Origin: Parvularculaceae bacterium
GTDB taxonomy: Bacteria > Pseudomonadota > Alphaproteobacteria > Caulobacterales > Parvularculaceae
Assembly (NCBI GenBank): GCA_028280115.1
Contig: JANQMJ010000006.1
Coordinates: forward strand, 1-64,000
DNA: 64,000 bases
Reading direction: 5' to 3'
Below, piece by piece: positions 48,939-56,999 of the stretch. The position numbers and the translations under genes are program-made. The notes below the pieces were generated by a model, which worked only from the letters and a program-made list of their open reading frames with translations, searched no databases and was not told the DNA's origin. Numbering within the stretch: the first letter of the stretch is position 1; every line of letters starts with the position of its first letter.

Positions 48939-50852
48939 ATGAGCAAGGCATACGACGTCATTGTCATCGGGGGCGGGCATGCGGGCTGCGAGGCCGCGGC
49001 GGCGGCCGCTCGCGCCGGCGCGCGCACGCTCTTGGCCACCCACCGCCGGGACACAATCGGCGAGATGTCCTGTAACCCTGCCGTCGGCGGGCTCGGCAAG
49101 GGCCATCTGGTGCGCGAGGTCGACGCCCTTGACGGCCTGATGGGCCGGGCGATCGACCGGGCGGGCATCCAGTTCCGCATGCTCAACCGGTCCAAGGGCC
49201 CGGCGGTGCGCGGCCCGCGGGCCCAGGCCGACCGCAGGCTTTATCGCGAGGCGATACAGGCGCTGCTGGCGGAGATCGACAATCTCGACATCGCCGAAAT
49301 GGCGGCGGAAGACCTGATTATTAAGGACGATGTTTCACGTGAAACAGTCGCCGGCATCATTGCGGCTGACGGCACGCAAATCCGCGCCGACGCGGTAGTG
49401 CTCACCACCGGGACATTTTTGAAAGGCGTCATCCATATCGGCGACAGGCGCATCCCGGCGGGCCGCGCCAATTCCCGCGCGACCGACAAGACCTGGGGCG
49501 GCGGCGTCGAGGCCCCTGCCCTTGGGCTTTCGGGCCGACTCTACGGCCTGGGGCTCAAAATGGGGCGGCTCAAAACCGGGACGCCGGCGCGTCTCGACGG
49601 GCGCACAATTGACTGGGACCGGCTTGAAAGGCAGCCCGCCGACGCCGAACCCGTCCCGTTTTCGTTCCTGACGCGCAAGATCGAGGTTCCGCAGATCGCC
49701 TGCGGGATCACCCATACCAATGCGCAAACCCACCGGATCATCGCTGAGAATATCGAAAAGTCGGCGGTTTATGGCGGCGCCCTCGCCGGGCGCGGCCCCC
49801 GCTATTGCCCGTCGATCGAGGACAAGGTGGTCAAATTCGCCGAGCGGGAAAGCCATCAGATCTTTCTCGAGCCCGAAGGCCTTGAGGACCACACGGTCTA
49901 TCCCAACGGGATCTCCACCTCCCTGCCCGAGGCGGTCCAGGCGGCGTTCTTAAAGACCATTCCCGGCCTCGAAGAGGCGGCGGTCATCCGCTACGGCTAC
50001 GCCATCGAGTACGACTATGTAGACCCGCGCGCTCTCACCCCGGCGCTCGAGGTCAAGGTGCTGCCGGGCCTCTTCCTCGCCGGCCAGATCAACGGCACCA
50101 CAGGCTATGAGGAAGCCGCTGCGCAAGGGTTGATGGCGGGGGCGAATGCCGCGCGCCGGGTGACGGGCGCGGCCCCGTTCGGCCTTGATCGCTCTCAAGC
50201 CTATATCGGCGTCTTAATTGATGATCTTGTAACGCACGGAGTTACAGAACCCTATCGCATGTTCACCAGCCGGGCCGAATATCGCCTGACCTTACGGGCG
50301 GACAACGCCGATCAGCGCCTGACGCCGCTGGGGATCGCCGCCGGCATTGTCAGGCCGGCGCGGGCTGGCGCCTTCCAAAAAAAGCAAAGGGCGCTCGATG
50401 AAGCGCGCGCCTGGGCCCGGGAAACCGGGCTGACGCCCAATGAAGCGGCCAAACATGGCCTTAAGCTCAACCAGGACGGCCGGCGCCGGTCGGCGCTCGA
50501 TCTCCTCGCCCTGCCCGGCGTCGGGATGGACGATCTCGCGCGCATCTGGCCGCGGCTTGGCGAGCTGCCCCGCGAGATTGCCGAACAGCTCGCCCATGAT
50601 GCGCTTTACGCCGGCTATCTGCACCGCCAGGAAGCCGACATCGTCGCGTTCCGCAAAGACGAATCCATCGCCCTGCCCGCCGATCTCGACTTTGCGGCGA
50701 TACCGGGATTGTCGAACGAAGTGCGCCAAAAACTTGAAGACGCCAGGCCGGCGACGCTGGGTCAGGCCGGTCGCATCGAAGGCGTCACGCCGGCGGCGCT
50801 CGCGCTCCTGCTTGCCTGGGTCAAGAAGAAAGCAGAGCGGGCGGCGGGATGA
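48939..50852 (+). CDS. mnmG: tRNA uridine 5-carboxymethylaminomethyl modification enzyme MnmG (GidA)
   Basis: A 637-residue FAD-dependent partner of MnmE. The N-terminal [10 protein letters not shown] (about 11-20) binds FAD. [12 protein letters not shown] near 47 and the Gly-Thr-Thr-Gly-Tyr-Glu-Glu-Ala motif near 385 are intact. Length is normal. A perfect parS site lies within the gene. It begins the run mnmG-rsmG-parA-parB, but a palindromic repeat lies between it and rsmG. Confidence 0.97.
   Translation: MSKAYDVIVIGGGHAGCEAAAAAARAGARTLLATHRRDTIGEMSCNPAVGGLGKGHLVREVDALDGLMGRAIDRAGIQFRMLNRSKGPAVRGPRAQADRRLYREAIQALLAEIDNLDIAEMAAEDLIIKDDVSRETVAGIIAADGTQIRADAVVLTTGTFLKGVIHIGDRRIPAGRANSRATDKTWGGGVEAPALGLSGRLYGLGLKMGRLKTGTPARLDGRTIDWDRLERQPADAEPVPFSFLTRKIEVPQIACGITHTNAQTHRIIAENIEKSAVYGGALAGRGPRYCPSIEDKVVKFAERESHQIFLEPEGLEDHTVYPNGISTSLPEAVQAAFLKTIPGLEEAAVIRYGYAIEYDYVDPRALTPALEVKVLPGLFLAGQINGTTGYEEAAAQGLMAGANAARRVTGAAPFGLDRSQAYIGVLIDDLVTHGVTEPYRMFTSRAEYRLTLRADNADQRLTPLGIAAGIVRPARAGAFQKKQRALDEARAWARETGLTPNEAAKHGLKLNQDGRRRSALDLLALPGVGMDDLARIWPRLGELPREIAEQLAHDALYAGYLHRQEADIVAFRKDESIALPADLDFAAIPGLSNEVRQKLEDARPATLGQAGRIEGVTPAALALLLAWVKKKAERAAG
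49331..49346. promoter_or_regulatory. parS site in mnmG
   Basis: TGTTTCACGTGAAACA is a perfect 16-bp palindrome identical to the parS consensus bound by chromosomal ParB proteins. It is about 10 kb from the presumed oriC and is read as Val-Ser-Arg-Glu-Thr within MnmG. Confidence 0.93.
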
Positions 50853-50870
50853 CTAGATCGCATGGAATTG

Positions 50871-50994
50871 CCTCCCCCGCTTGCGGGGGAGGTGTCCGCG
50901 AAGCGGACGGAGGGGGTTTTGTTGAGGGCTCAACATCGCCCCCCATCGACCCGCGCCTCGCGGCGCGGGCCACTTCCCCCGTAAACGGGGGAAG
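50871..50994. repeat. Dispersed palindromic repeat element between mnmG and rsmG
   Basis: Four hairpins sit in 124 bp: a 10-bp stem CCTCCCCCGC/GCGGGGGAGG (50871-50892), GTCCGC/GCGGAC (50894-50908), CCCGCGCC/GGCGCGGG (50950-50969) and a 10-bp stem CTTCCCCCGT/ACGGGGGAAG (50973-50994). The outer two are alike, giving the element approximate two-fold symmetry. Such GC-rich REP-like or MITE-like units occur widely in alphaproteobacterial intergenic DNA. It may weaken read-through into rsmG. Confidence 0.75.
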
Positions 50995-51018
50995 AGAAGT
51001 CTGTCGACGACACGGCTG

Positions 51019-51663
51019 ATGATGAACTCACTCATGACGCCCGAAGAATTCGCCGACGCCGCGCATGTTTCACGTGAAACACTCGGCCGCCTTCTGGCAA
51101 TGGATCGCGTGCTGATCGATTGGACGGCAAGGCATAATCTCATCGCGCGCTCGACCATCGAAGACCGCTGGCGCCGGCACTACCTCGATTGTGCGCAGCT
51201 TGCGCCGCTTCTGCCGGCTCAAGCCCGCAGCATTGTCGATCTCGGTTCGGGCGCGGGTTTTCCCGGTCTCGTGCTGGCGGCGATGCTCGCGGAAAAGGAC
51301 GTACACGTCACATTGATCGAGGCGACGAAAAAGAAGGTGGCGTTTTTAAACGCGGCCGCGACGGCCATGGGGCTGACCAACGCGGCGGTCATACCCGAGC
51401 GGATCGAGCGCGCCGTTTTGCCCGGCCGGCCCGACATCGTCACCGGCCGGGCCCTCGCCCGGCTTGATAAGCTTTTGGGCTACGGTCATGGAATTGGCGG
51501 CGAAACCGCCCGGTATTTCTTCCTGAAAGGACAAGATGTTGAGGATGAATTGACCCAAGCCGCTAAATCTTGGCATATGGATGTGGTCCGCCACCCCAGT
51601 CTGTCCAGTCCCGGCGGCGTTGTTTTGGAAATCGGAAATCTCGCCCGTGTCTCAAAACCTTAG
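51019..51663 (+). CDS. rsmG: 16S rRNA (guanine-527 N7) methyltransferase RsmG (GidB)
   Basis: A 214-residue SAM-dependent enzyme. Motif I Asp-Leu-Gly-Ser-Gly-Ala-Gly-Phe-Pro-Gly (about 74-83) is intact, and the N-terminal Arg-His-Asn-Leu motif near 38 is typical. A perfect parS site lies near the start, giving Val-Ser-Arg-Glu-Thr at about 17-21. The 3' end overlaps the preferred parA start by 17 bp. Confidence 0.95.
   Translation: MMNSLMTPEEFADAAHVSRETLGRLLAMDRVLIDWTARHNLIARSTIEDRWRRHYLDCAQLAPLLPAQARSIVDLGSGAGFPGLVLAAMLAEKDVHVTLIEATKKKVAFLNAAATAMGLTNAAVIPERIERAVLPGRPDIVTGRALARLDKLLGYGHGIGGETARYFFLKGQDVEDELTQAAKSWHMDVVRHPSLSSPGGVVLEIGNLARVSKP
51066..51081. promoter_or_regulatory. parS site in rsmG
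   Basis: A second perfect TGTTTCACGTGAAACA palindrome, about 1.7 kb from the first and about 580 bp before parA. Its nearness to parAB is typical of alphaproteobacterial centromere clusters. Confidence 0.93.
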
Positions 51664-52462
51664 CCATCCCCGCACGATCGCGATTGCGAATCAGAAGGGC
51701 GGGGTCGGCAAGACCACGACAGCGATCAATCTCGCCACCGCCCTTGCCGCCGTCGGCGAAGAGGTGCTGCTGATCGACATGGACCCCCAGGGCAACGCCT
51801 CGACGGGCCTGGGGATTTCCGCCGCCGAGCGCAACGTGACCACCTATGACGTCCTGATCGGCGAGTGCCGGCTCGAGGCGGCGGTCGTCGAGACCGATAT
51901 TCCCGGCCTCAGGCTCGCGCCCGCCGGGGTCGATCTCGCCGGCGCCGAGGTCGAACTGATCGACGCCGAGCGTCGCCGCTATCGTCTCGCCGACGCGCTG
52001 GGGGAATACGCCCGTTCCGGCGCCGGGCGGTCAGTCAGCTACATCCTGATCGACTGCCCGCCGTCGCTCAGCCTTCTTACCGTTAACGCCCTGGCCGCCG
52101 CGGATGCGGTCATCATCCCGCTGCAGTGCGAGTTCTTCGCCCTCGAAGGCCTGTCGCAAATCCTGCGCACGATCGAAACCGTCAGGACACGAATTAATCA
52201 GCGGCTCGAGCTTCAGGGGATCGTGCTGACCATGCACGACCGGCGCAACAACCTCACCGCCCAGGTCGAGGAAGACGTGCGCGCCCATCTCAAGGACAAG
52301 GTCTACCGAACGGTCATTCCGCGCAATGTGCGCATTTCCGAGGCGCCGAGCCATGGCAAGCCGGCGCTGCTTTACGATCTCAGATGCCCTGGCAGTCAGG
52401 CCTATATCCAACTCGCCAGCGAAGTGATCCAGCGCGAGCGGCAGCGACCGCGCGCGGCCTAG
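51647..52462 (+). CDS. parA: Chromosome partitioning ATPase ParA
   Basis: A 271-residue P-loop ATPase that forms gradients on the nucleoid to move ParB-parS complexes. The deviant Walker A Lys-Gly-Gly-Val-Gly-Lys-Thr-Thr near residue 17, the Asp-Met-Asp-Pro-Gln-Gly-Asn motif near 44 and the Asp-Cys-Pro-Pro-Ser Walker B near 135 are present. I chose the GTG at 51647 (reading Met-Ser-Gln-Asn-Leu), with GGAAA upstream; an ATG at 51581 would lie inside rsmG and add a non-conserved extension. Confidence 0.96.
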   Translation: MSQNLSHPRTIAIANQKGGVGKTTTAINLATALAAVGEEVLLIDMDPQGNASTGLGISAAERNVTTYDVLIGECRLEAAVVETDIPGLRLAPAGVDLAGAEVELIDAERRRYRLADALGEYARSGAGRSVSYILIDCPPSLSLLTVNALAAADAVIIPLQCEFFALEGLSQILRTIETVRTRINQRLELQGIVLTMHDRRNNLTAQVEEDVRAHLKDKVYRTVIPRNVRISEAPSHGKPALLYDLRCPGSQAYIQLASEVIQRERQRPRAA

Positions 52463-52477
52463 GAAGGGACCGAGCCG

Positions 52478-53401
52478 ATGGGCGTCGCACCTAAAAAGAA
52501 AAGCCAAATCAAAGGATTAGGCAGAGGGCTCGATGCTCTTTTAGGCGATGCGCCAAGCGACCGGCCGGCCGGCGAGGACGCCGCCGGCAAACGCGAACTG
52601 CCGATCGAGCATTTAAGGCCCGGCGCCAATCAGCCGCGCCGCATGTTCGACGCAGTGGGGATCGACGACCTTGCCGCCTCGATCAGGGCGCGTGGCCTCC
52701 TGCAGCCGATTCTGGCGCGGCCCACGGGCGACGGTCAATATGAAATCGTCGCCGGCGAGCGACGCTGGCGCGCGGCGCAGAAGGCGAAGCTTCACAATGT
52801 TCCGGTAATCATCCGTGATCTGACGGATGATCAGGCGATGGAGATCGCGCTGGTCGAAAACGTCCAGCGCGTCGATTTGAGCCCGATCGAAGAGGCGCAC
52901 GGTTATGCCCGCCTGACCGAACAATATGGCCGCACCCAGGAGGAGATCGCCAAGGCCGTCGGCAAGTCGCGCAGTCATATCGCCAACATTTTGCGCCTCC
53001 TTAATCTGCCGGCCAAGGCGCGCGATGCGCTCGCGGCCGGCGATATCACCATGGGCCACGCCCGCGCGCTGCTCGGTGCGACCGACCCGGATGCAGCCTG
53101 CGCCGTCGTTATCAAGCGCGGCCTGTCGGTGCGCCAGACCGAAGCCTTTATTCGCGAATCGGAAGCGCGTCTGCGCGACGGCAGGTTAGGGAAAAGCAGA
53201 AAAGATAAAAGAAAATCAGGGGGTAACGGCGCATCAAAAGACGCGGACACACGCGCGCTGGAGCGCGATCTTTCCGCCGTCTTGGGCCTCGACGTGGAGA
53301 TCGCGCATTCGAAAAAAGGCGCCGGCGCGATCACCATCCGCTATCTCAGCCTCGACCAGCTTGACGATCTTTGCCGCCGCCTCATGGGCGCGGGCGTTTG
53401 A
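52478..53401 (+). CDS. parB: Chromosome partitioning protein ParB
   Basis: A 307-residue CTP-dependent DNA clamp that loads at parS. N-terminal Gly-Leu-Gly-Arg-Gly-Leu-Asp-Ala-Leu-Leu motif (about 12-21) is the ParA-stimulating tail. The CTP-binding box Gly-Glu-Arg-Arg-Trp-Arg-Ala (about 92-98) and the Glu-Asn-Val-Gln-Arg motif near 127 follow. The helix-turn-helix includes Gly-Lys-Ser-Arg-Ser-His-Ile-Ala-Asn. A lysine-rich linker leads to the C-terminal dimer domain. It lies 15 bp after parA and should bind the two perfect parS sites upstream. Confidence 0.97.
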   Translation: MGVAPKKKSQIKGLGRGLDALLGDAPSDRPAGEDAAGKRELPIEHLRPGANQPRRMFDAVGIDDLAASIRARGLLQPILARPTGDGQYEIVAGERRWRAAQKAKLHNVPVIIRDLTDDQAMEIALVENVQRVDLSPIEEAHGYARLTEQYGRTQEEIAKAVGKSRSHIANILRLLNLPAKARDALAAGDITMGHARALLGATDPDAACAVVIKRGLSVRQTEAFIRESEARLRDGRLGKSRKDKRKSGGNGASKDADTRALERDLSAVLGLDVEIAHSKKGAGAITIRYLSLDQLDDLCRRLMGAGV

Positions 53402-54035
53402 ACGGCGAAGACCTGGCGCTGACCCGGCGGGATCGGGATGCGGCGTCGACGCTTCTGTGCGAGGCTTTTTTCGACAATCCTGCGCACACTTATATTTTTC
53501 CGGACGAACAATCGCGCGCTGCGGATCTCAGCCGTTTAATGCGCGTCAACCTGAACGGTCAGATGAGCGTCGGGAAGAGTTTTGGCCGCCGCGGCGCTGA
53601 CGGCGCGTTGGAGGCGCTGGCGTTCTGGCATCCGCCGGGAGCGCCGAAAGCGAATATGTTTGCGCTGGTCCGCTACGGCTTTCTGACCATCCCCCTTCGC
53701 TGCGGGATCGACGCCTTTCAGCGTTTGCTGCATACGGTAAAGATCATCGAAGCGCGTCGGCTGGAGGCGCTCGGCGGCCGCGAGAGTTGGTATCTGAACA
53801 ACATGGTTGTATCGCGGCGCCAACGCGGTTGCGGGTTGGGGCGCGAACTGCTGATCGGACAACTGCGCGCAACTGTCGATCCGTCGGCATTTCCAGCCTC
53901 GCTGGCCACGCAGAAACCAGAAAATGTTAATTTTACAGCAAGTTAGGTTTCCATGTGGCCGATGACCGGCCGGTGACCGACAAATCCGAGCGCGGGTTTG
54001 AAAACTGGATCATGCTTTACCATCCGCCGGCTTAG
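53398..54035 (+). pseudogene. Frameshifted GNAT acetyltransferase
   Basis: The frame starting at TTG 53398, overlapping the parB stop, encodes a GNAT domain including Ser-Arg-Arg-Gln-Arg-Gly-Cys-Gly-Leu-Gly-Arg and Ala-Thr-Gln-Lys-Pro-Glu-Asn-Val. It stops early at 53946. Adding one T to the TTTT run at 53933-53936 would continue in the expected way: Tyr-Ser-Lys-Leu-Gly-Phe-His-Val, ending with a stop at 54033-54035 and restoring a complete enzyme of about 212 residues. The gene is therefore recently broken or carries a sequencing error. The substrate is unknown. Confidence 0.65.
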
Positions 54036-54067
54036 AGCCGGTTGCGGATTGGGTGCTTCATATCTCC

Positions 54068-54107
54068 GCTCATTCCGGTCCTCGGACCGGCGAAGGCGGG
54101 AATGAGC
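54068..54107. repeat. Palindromic element downstream of the GNAT pseudogene
   Basis: GCTCATTCC (54068-54076) and its complement (54099-54107) flank an inner CCGGTCC-TC-GGACCGG hairpin. It shares the CATTCCGG/GGAATGA theme with the larger element at 54283-54413 and may also end transcription of the parAB unit. Confidence 0.6.
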
Positions 54108-54282
54108 TTTGGGAGCCGCCCCTTGAACGGCGCGCATGGATAAGTTGAACACGGACTGAAAAATACAATCCAAAGAGGGTATTCGGCCTTGAAACCCGCA
54201 TTCGGTCGATAGATATCGAACACCTTCGGAACGGCCTTATAATGCCCGCCATGATGAATTTGAACGTTAAAACAAATTCCGG

Positions 54283-54413
54283 CGTCATTCCGGGGCCGGC
54301 GCAGCCGGAACCCGGAATCCATGGCGCGACATTGCCGCGGCGACGACCGGCGAAAAATGACGCCATGGATTCCGGATCGGCCTTCCCGTCTGGTCAGGCC
54401 GTCCGGAATGACG
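54283..54413. repeat. 131-bp nested palindrome
   Basis: The outer arms CGTCATTCCGG (54283-54293) and their exact complement (54403-54413) enclose inner 15-bp arms CCGGAATCCATGGCG (54312-54326) and their exact complement (54361-54375). A partial third copy (GTCATTCCGG) lies near 54529. The 54036-54577 region otherwise contains no gene. It looks like a mobile-derived dispersed repeat. Confidence 0.75.
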
Positions 54414-54577
54414 ACGCGTGAAACAGTCGCGAAATGGCGCCCCACATTTCGGGTTTTTCGGCTTGAAACAGGGAAAGTCTCCGAACCGGCCATGATGAAC
54501 AAGAGTTTGCGAATAGCGAACGATGTCATTCCGGACGGCCCGACCGCGAATGCGATTTGTCCAACCCGCAACTGACC

Positions 54578-55636
54578 TTAACGCGCCGCCATCAACGCCA
54601 GGCGCAAGGCGGCGCGCTCGATGATTTCGCGCTGGGGCGCGCCGGTGGTTTTCGCCTCCAGTTCCACATCGATCAGTCTACGGAGCGCTCTGTCGAGTTT
54701 GGGCCCGCGCCATTTGGAAAGCCGCGCCTCGAAGGCGCGCTGCTCGGCGAAGAACACCGGCGGCCGAAGTTTTTTCATGGCGCTCGCGGCGCTTTCGCCG
54801 GCGTCGATGAAATCGCGCGCGGTTTTGAGCCGGGCGAACTGGCGCTGCACGGCGCGCAACAGACCGACCGGGCTGGCCCCGGCCGCCGCCGCCCGGTGCA
54901 GCGCTGTCGCCAGCCGCTTCGGCGCCCCGTCCGCGCAGGCCGCCGCGACGTCGTCCATGGCGTCGCCGAGACCGTCGGCCAAAGAGGCGCGCACATCTTC
55001 GAGCGTGATCGTGCCCGGCCCGGAAGAACGTAAAGATTTCGGGCCTTTATAGAGGATTAACTTGTCGATTTCGGCACGCGAGACGCCGTGATCCTCGCCG
55101 AGGATAGAAACCAGAAGGTCGAGCGCATCAGGATCGAAATTCAACTCTTCGGCGCGGGCCGCATCCTGCGCCAGGGCGCGCACATCCGCCGGTCCGTCCG
55201 CATAACAGGGCAGCGCCGCGCCGGATTCGGCTTTCTCGAACGCCTTGCGAAGGCCCGAGCGCGGAGTTAGCGCGCCGGCTTCGATCAGCACCAGGGCGTT
55301 GGACTTGATCGCGCCGCTGTCGAGCGCAGATAAAAACGCCGCCGCCGATTTCGCCGCCGCCTCGCCGCTGGTTCGCAGGCGGACGACCCGTTCGCCGCCG
55401 GCGAAGGAAAGCGCCGCCGCCTCGTCGGCGAGCCGGCCGGGCTCGGTCTTAAGATCGGCGTCGGTCAATTCTATATAGTTGAACGGGTCCTTGAAATCGG
55501 CCACCACCGCGCGCGCCAGCTTATCCGCCCGCGCCCGCGCCAGCCCCGCGTCGGGCCCGTAAATCAAAACGGCGACGACTTGCGGGTCCCGTTTACCCAG
55601 AAAAGCGCTAATCGCTTTGCCCTTAAGCGCGACCAT
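54578..55636 (-). CDS. holA: DNA polymerase III subunit delta
   Basis: A 352-residue clamp-loader subunit. The N-terminal Leu-Ile-Tyr-Gly-Pro-Asp-Ala-Gly-Leu segment near residue 24 and the all-helical C-terminal part fit HolA, which opens the sliding clamp. Its ATG overlaps the lptE stop by one base (TAATG). The order leuS-lptE-holA is well known in proteobacteria. Confidence 0.93.
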   Translation of the reverse strand: MVALKGKAISAFLGKRDPQVVAVLIYGPDAGLARARADKLARAVVADFKDPFNYIELTDADLKTEPGRLADEAAALSFAGGERVVRLRTSGEAAAKSAAAFLSALDSGAIKSNALVLIEAGALTPRSGLRKAFEKAESGAALPCYADGPADVRALAQDAARAEELNFDPDALDLLVSILGEDHGVSRAEIDKLILYKGPKSLRSSGPGTITLEDVRASLADGLGDAMDDVAAACADGAPKRLATALHRAAAAGASPVGLLRAVQRQFARLKTARDFIDAGESAASAMKKLRPPVFFAEQRAFEARLSKWRGPKLDRALRRLIDVELEAKTTGAPQREIIERAALRLALMAAR

Positions 55637-56235
55637 TATTCGTTCCGGTGGGTGTCGATGACCTCGCCCCAGTCGGGCTCCTGAAGGATTTCCGTATCGG
55701 CGTCGAGTTCGATGGGCGTGGTTTTAAATTCCACGCCGCCGCTGGAAAACCGGACCAGCAAATCCCGTTCGATCTCTTCGGCGAGCAAGGTGGCGGCCTT
55801 TTCCTGCGCGGTGCGTTCCGCGAACAGGGTCGAATATTGCGAACTGACGATATTATATGACGTCACCGCCTGCGCTTCGCCTGTGGCGCGCGCGCCGGTG
55901 TCGAGATCGGTCAGCGTGTAATTTGCGCGCAGCCGGTAATTATAGCGCGTCACCGTGGCGTCGATCTGAACCGCCAGCCGTTCCGCCCGCTCCGTGGCGA
56001 CGACGTCTAGATCGTATTTCGGGATTTCGCCTTCTTTGAGAACAATGCGGTTGTTCAGGGCGCTGACGATCAAGGGCCGGACCGTTTGCGGCGCAGCGAC
56101 CTGGCGCACGGCGATCAGTTGGTTGAGCGCGGCGTCCGCCCCTTCCACGGGCGTTGCATAAATCGGCCGAAAGCCACACGCAGGTAAAGCAAACGCGCAA
56201 ATGATGCATGCTAAGGGGATGAGATGACGGTTCAC
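55636..56235 (-). CDS. lptE: LPS-assembly lipoprotein LptE
   Basis: 199 residues. A lipoprotein signal ends Leu-Pro-Ala-Cys-Gly-Phe-Arg-Pro-Ile-Tyr, the alphaproteobacterial LptE hallmark (Cys about 20). The mature part has the beta-rich Tyr-Asn-Tyr-Arg-Leu-Arg-Ala-Asn-Tyr-Thr-Leu segment. It plugs the LptD barrel. It starts at GTG 56235, directly after the stop of the preceding gene with no gap. Confidence 0.9.
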   Translation of the reverse strand: MNRHLIPLACIICAFALPACGFRPIYATPVEGADAALNQLIAVRQVAAPQTVRPLIVSALNNRIVLKEGEIPKYDLDVVATERAERLAVQIDATVTRYNYRLRANYTLTDLDTGARATGEAQAVTSYNIVSSQYSTLFAERTAQEKAATLLAEEIERDLLVRFSSGGVEFKTTPIELDADTEILQEPDWGEVIDTHRNE

Positions 56236-56988
56236 TTAGGACGCTCCAATCTCGCCCGCAAGCGTTGAGCGCACCCTGGGGCCGGCGTCGCCTTCGTGAT
56301 CCCTGACGGCCTCAAGAAATTGGATCATCAGCCCGCAGTATCGGGCATCGTCAGCGCGCCCGTTTCCAATAATGCCGAGTTCTTCCTCGGTAACACCGTT
56401 TTGGTGCATGACGGCGATAACCTCGCCCCAGTCAGCGTCAGTGACACTGCCATGATCGGCAGGAGCGCTTCTGCCTGCATGGATCGTTAAAAAAGTTTCC
56501 GCCGAAACGTAATCTAAAATGGAAAAATATTTCTGCAGCGAGTTCATGGGGATTCCGTTTGCACCTGCCAGGGCGACGGCGCCGCAGATTTTTTCGCCGT
56601 CTTGGTCACGCACCGCCCGGAGAAGCCGGATATTTGCAGACGCGAGAGTCTTCAATTGTTCATCCGGCGCCTTGACCATCGCAGATGCATGTTTGCGCCT
56701 GATTTGCATGGATACTTCAGACCCTCGAATGCGAACGGCTTGGGCGTCTCCTCCCTGCTTTATGGCTACGAGCAAGCCTGAGATCATCTCCGCATAATCT
56801 TCGGGAAAATGTTCTCGCAGCACGGCGAGGGTTTTCGGCAGGCCGTCGGCAAGGTCGCCAATGAGTTGTTCTTCCGTATAAAGCGCACGCTGACCTTCGA
56901 AAATAGCGCGTTTTGTCAGGACGCCTGTAAAGCTTGCGACGAGAAGGCCGAAAACAATAGATACGACAATGACGAATGTTTTTTTCAA
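56236..56988 (-). CDS. Membrane-anchored protein of unknown function inserted between leuS and lptE
   Basis: 250 residues. One N-terminal membrane helix (about 4-24) is followed by a predicted soluble, mostly helical part of about 220 residues. There are two internal segments that look related in pattern (about 40-110 and 150-230), each with Asp-Tyr or Ala-Arg-Tyr-Cys motifs, but no family I recognise. It ends exactly where lptE begins, and its start is 11 bp after leuS, so it is part of the same transcription unit. It is absent from the usual leuS-lptE-holA order. Confidence 0.7.
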   Translation of the reverse strand: MKKTFVIVVSIVFGLLVASFTGVLTKRAIFEGQRALYTEEQLIGDLADGLPKTLAVLREHFPEDYAEMISGLLVAIKQGGDAQAVRIRGSEVSMQIRRKHASAMVKAPDEQLKTLASANIRLLRAVRDQDGEKICGAVALAGANGIPMNSLQKYFSILDYVSAETFLTIHAGRSAPADHGSVTDADWGEVIAVMHQNGVTEEELGIIGNGRADDARYCGLMIQFLEAVRDHEGDAGPRVRSTLAGEIGAS

Positions 56989-56999
56989 AAAGAGCCCTG

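Noticed and set aside
54410..54425. Half parS-like sequence with GTGAAACA
   Set aside because: Only the right half matches parS; overall 10 of 16 bases, too weak for a site.
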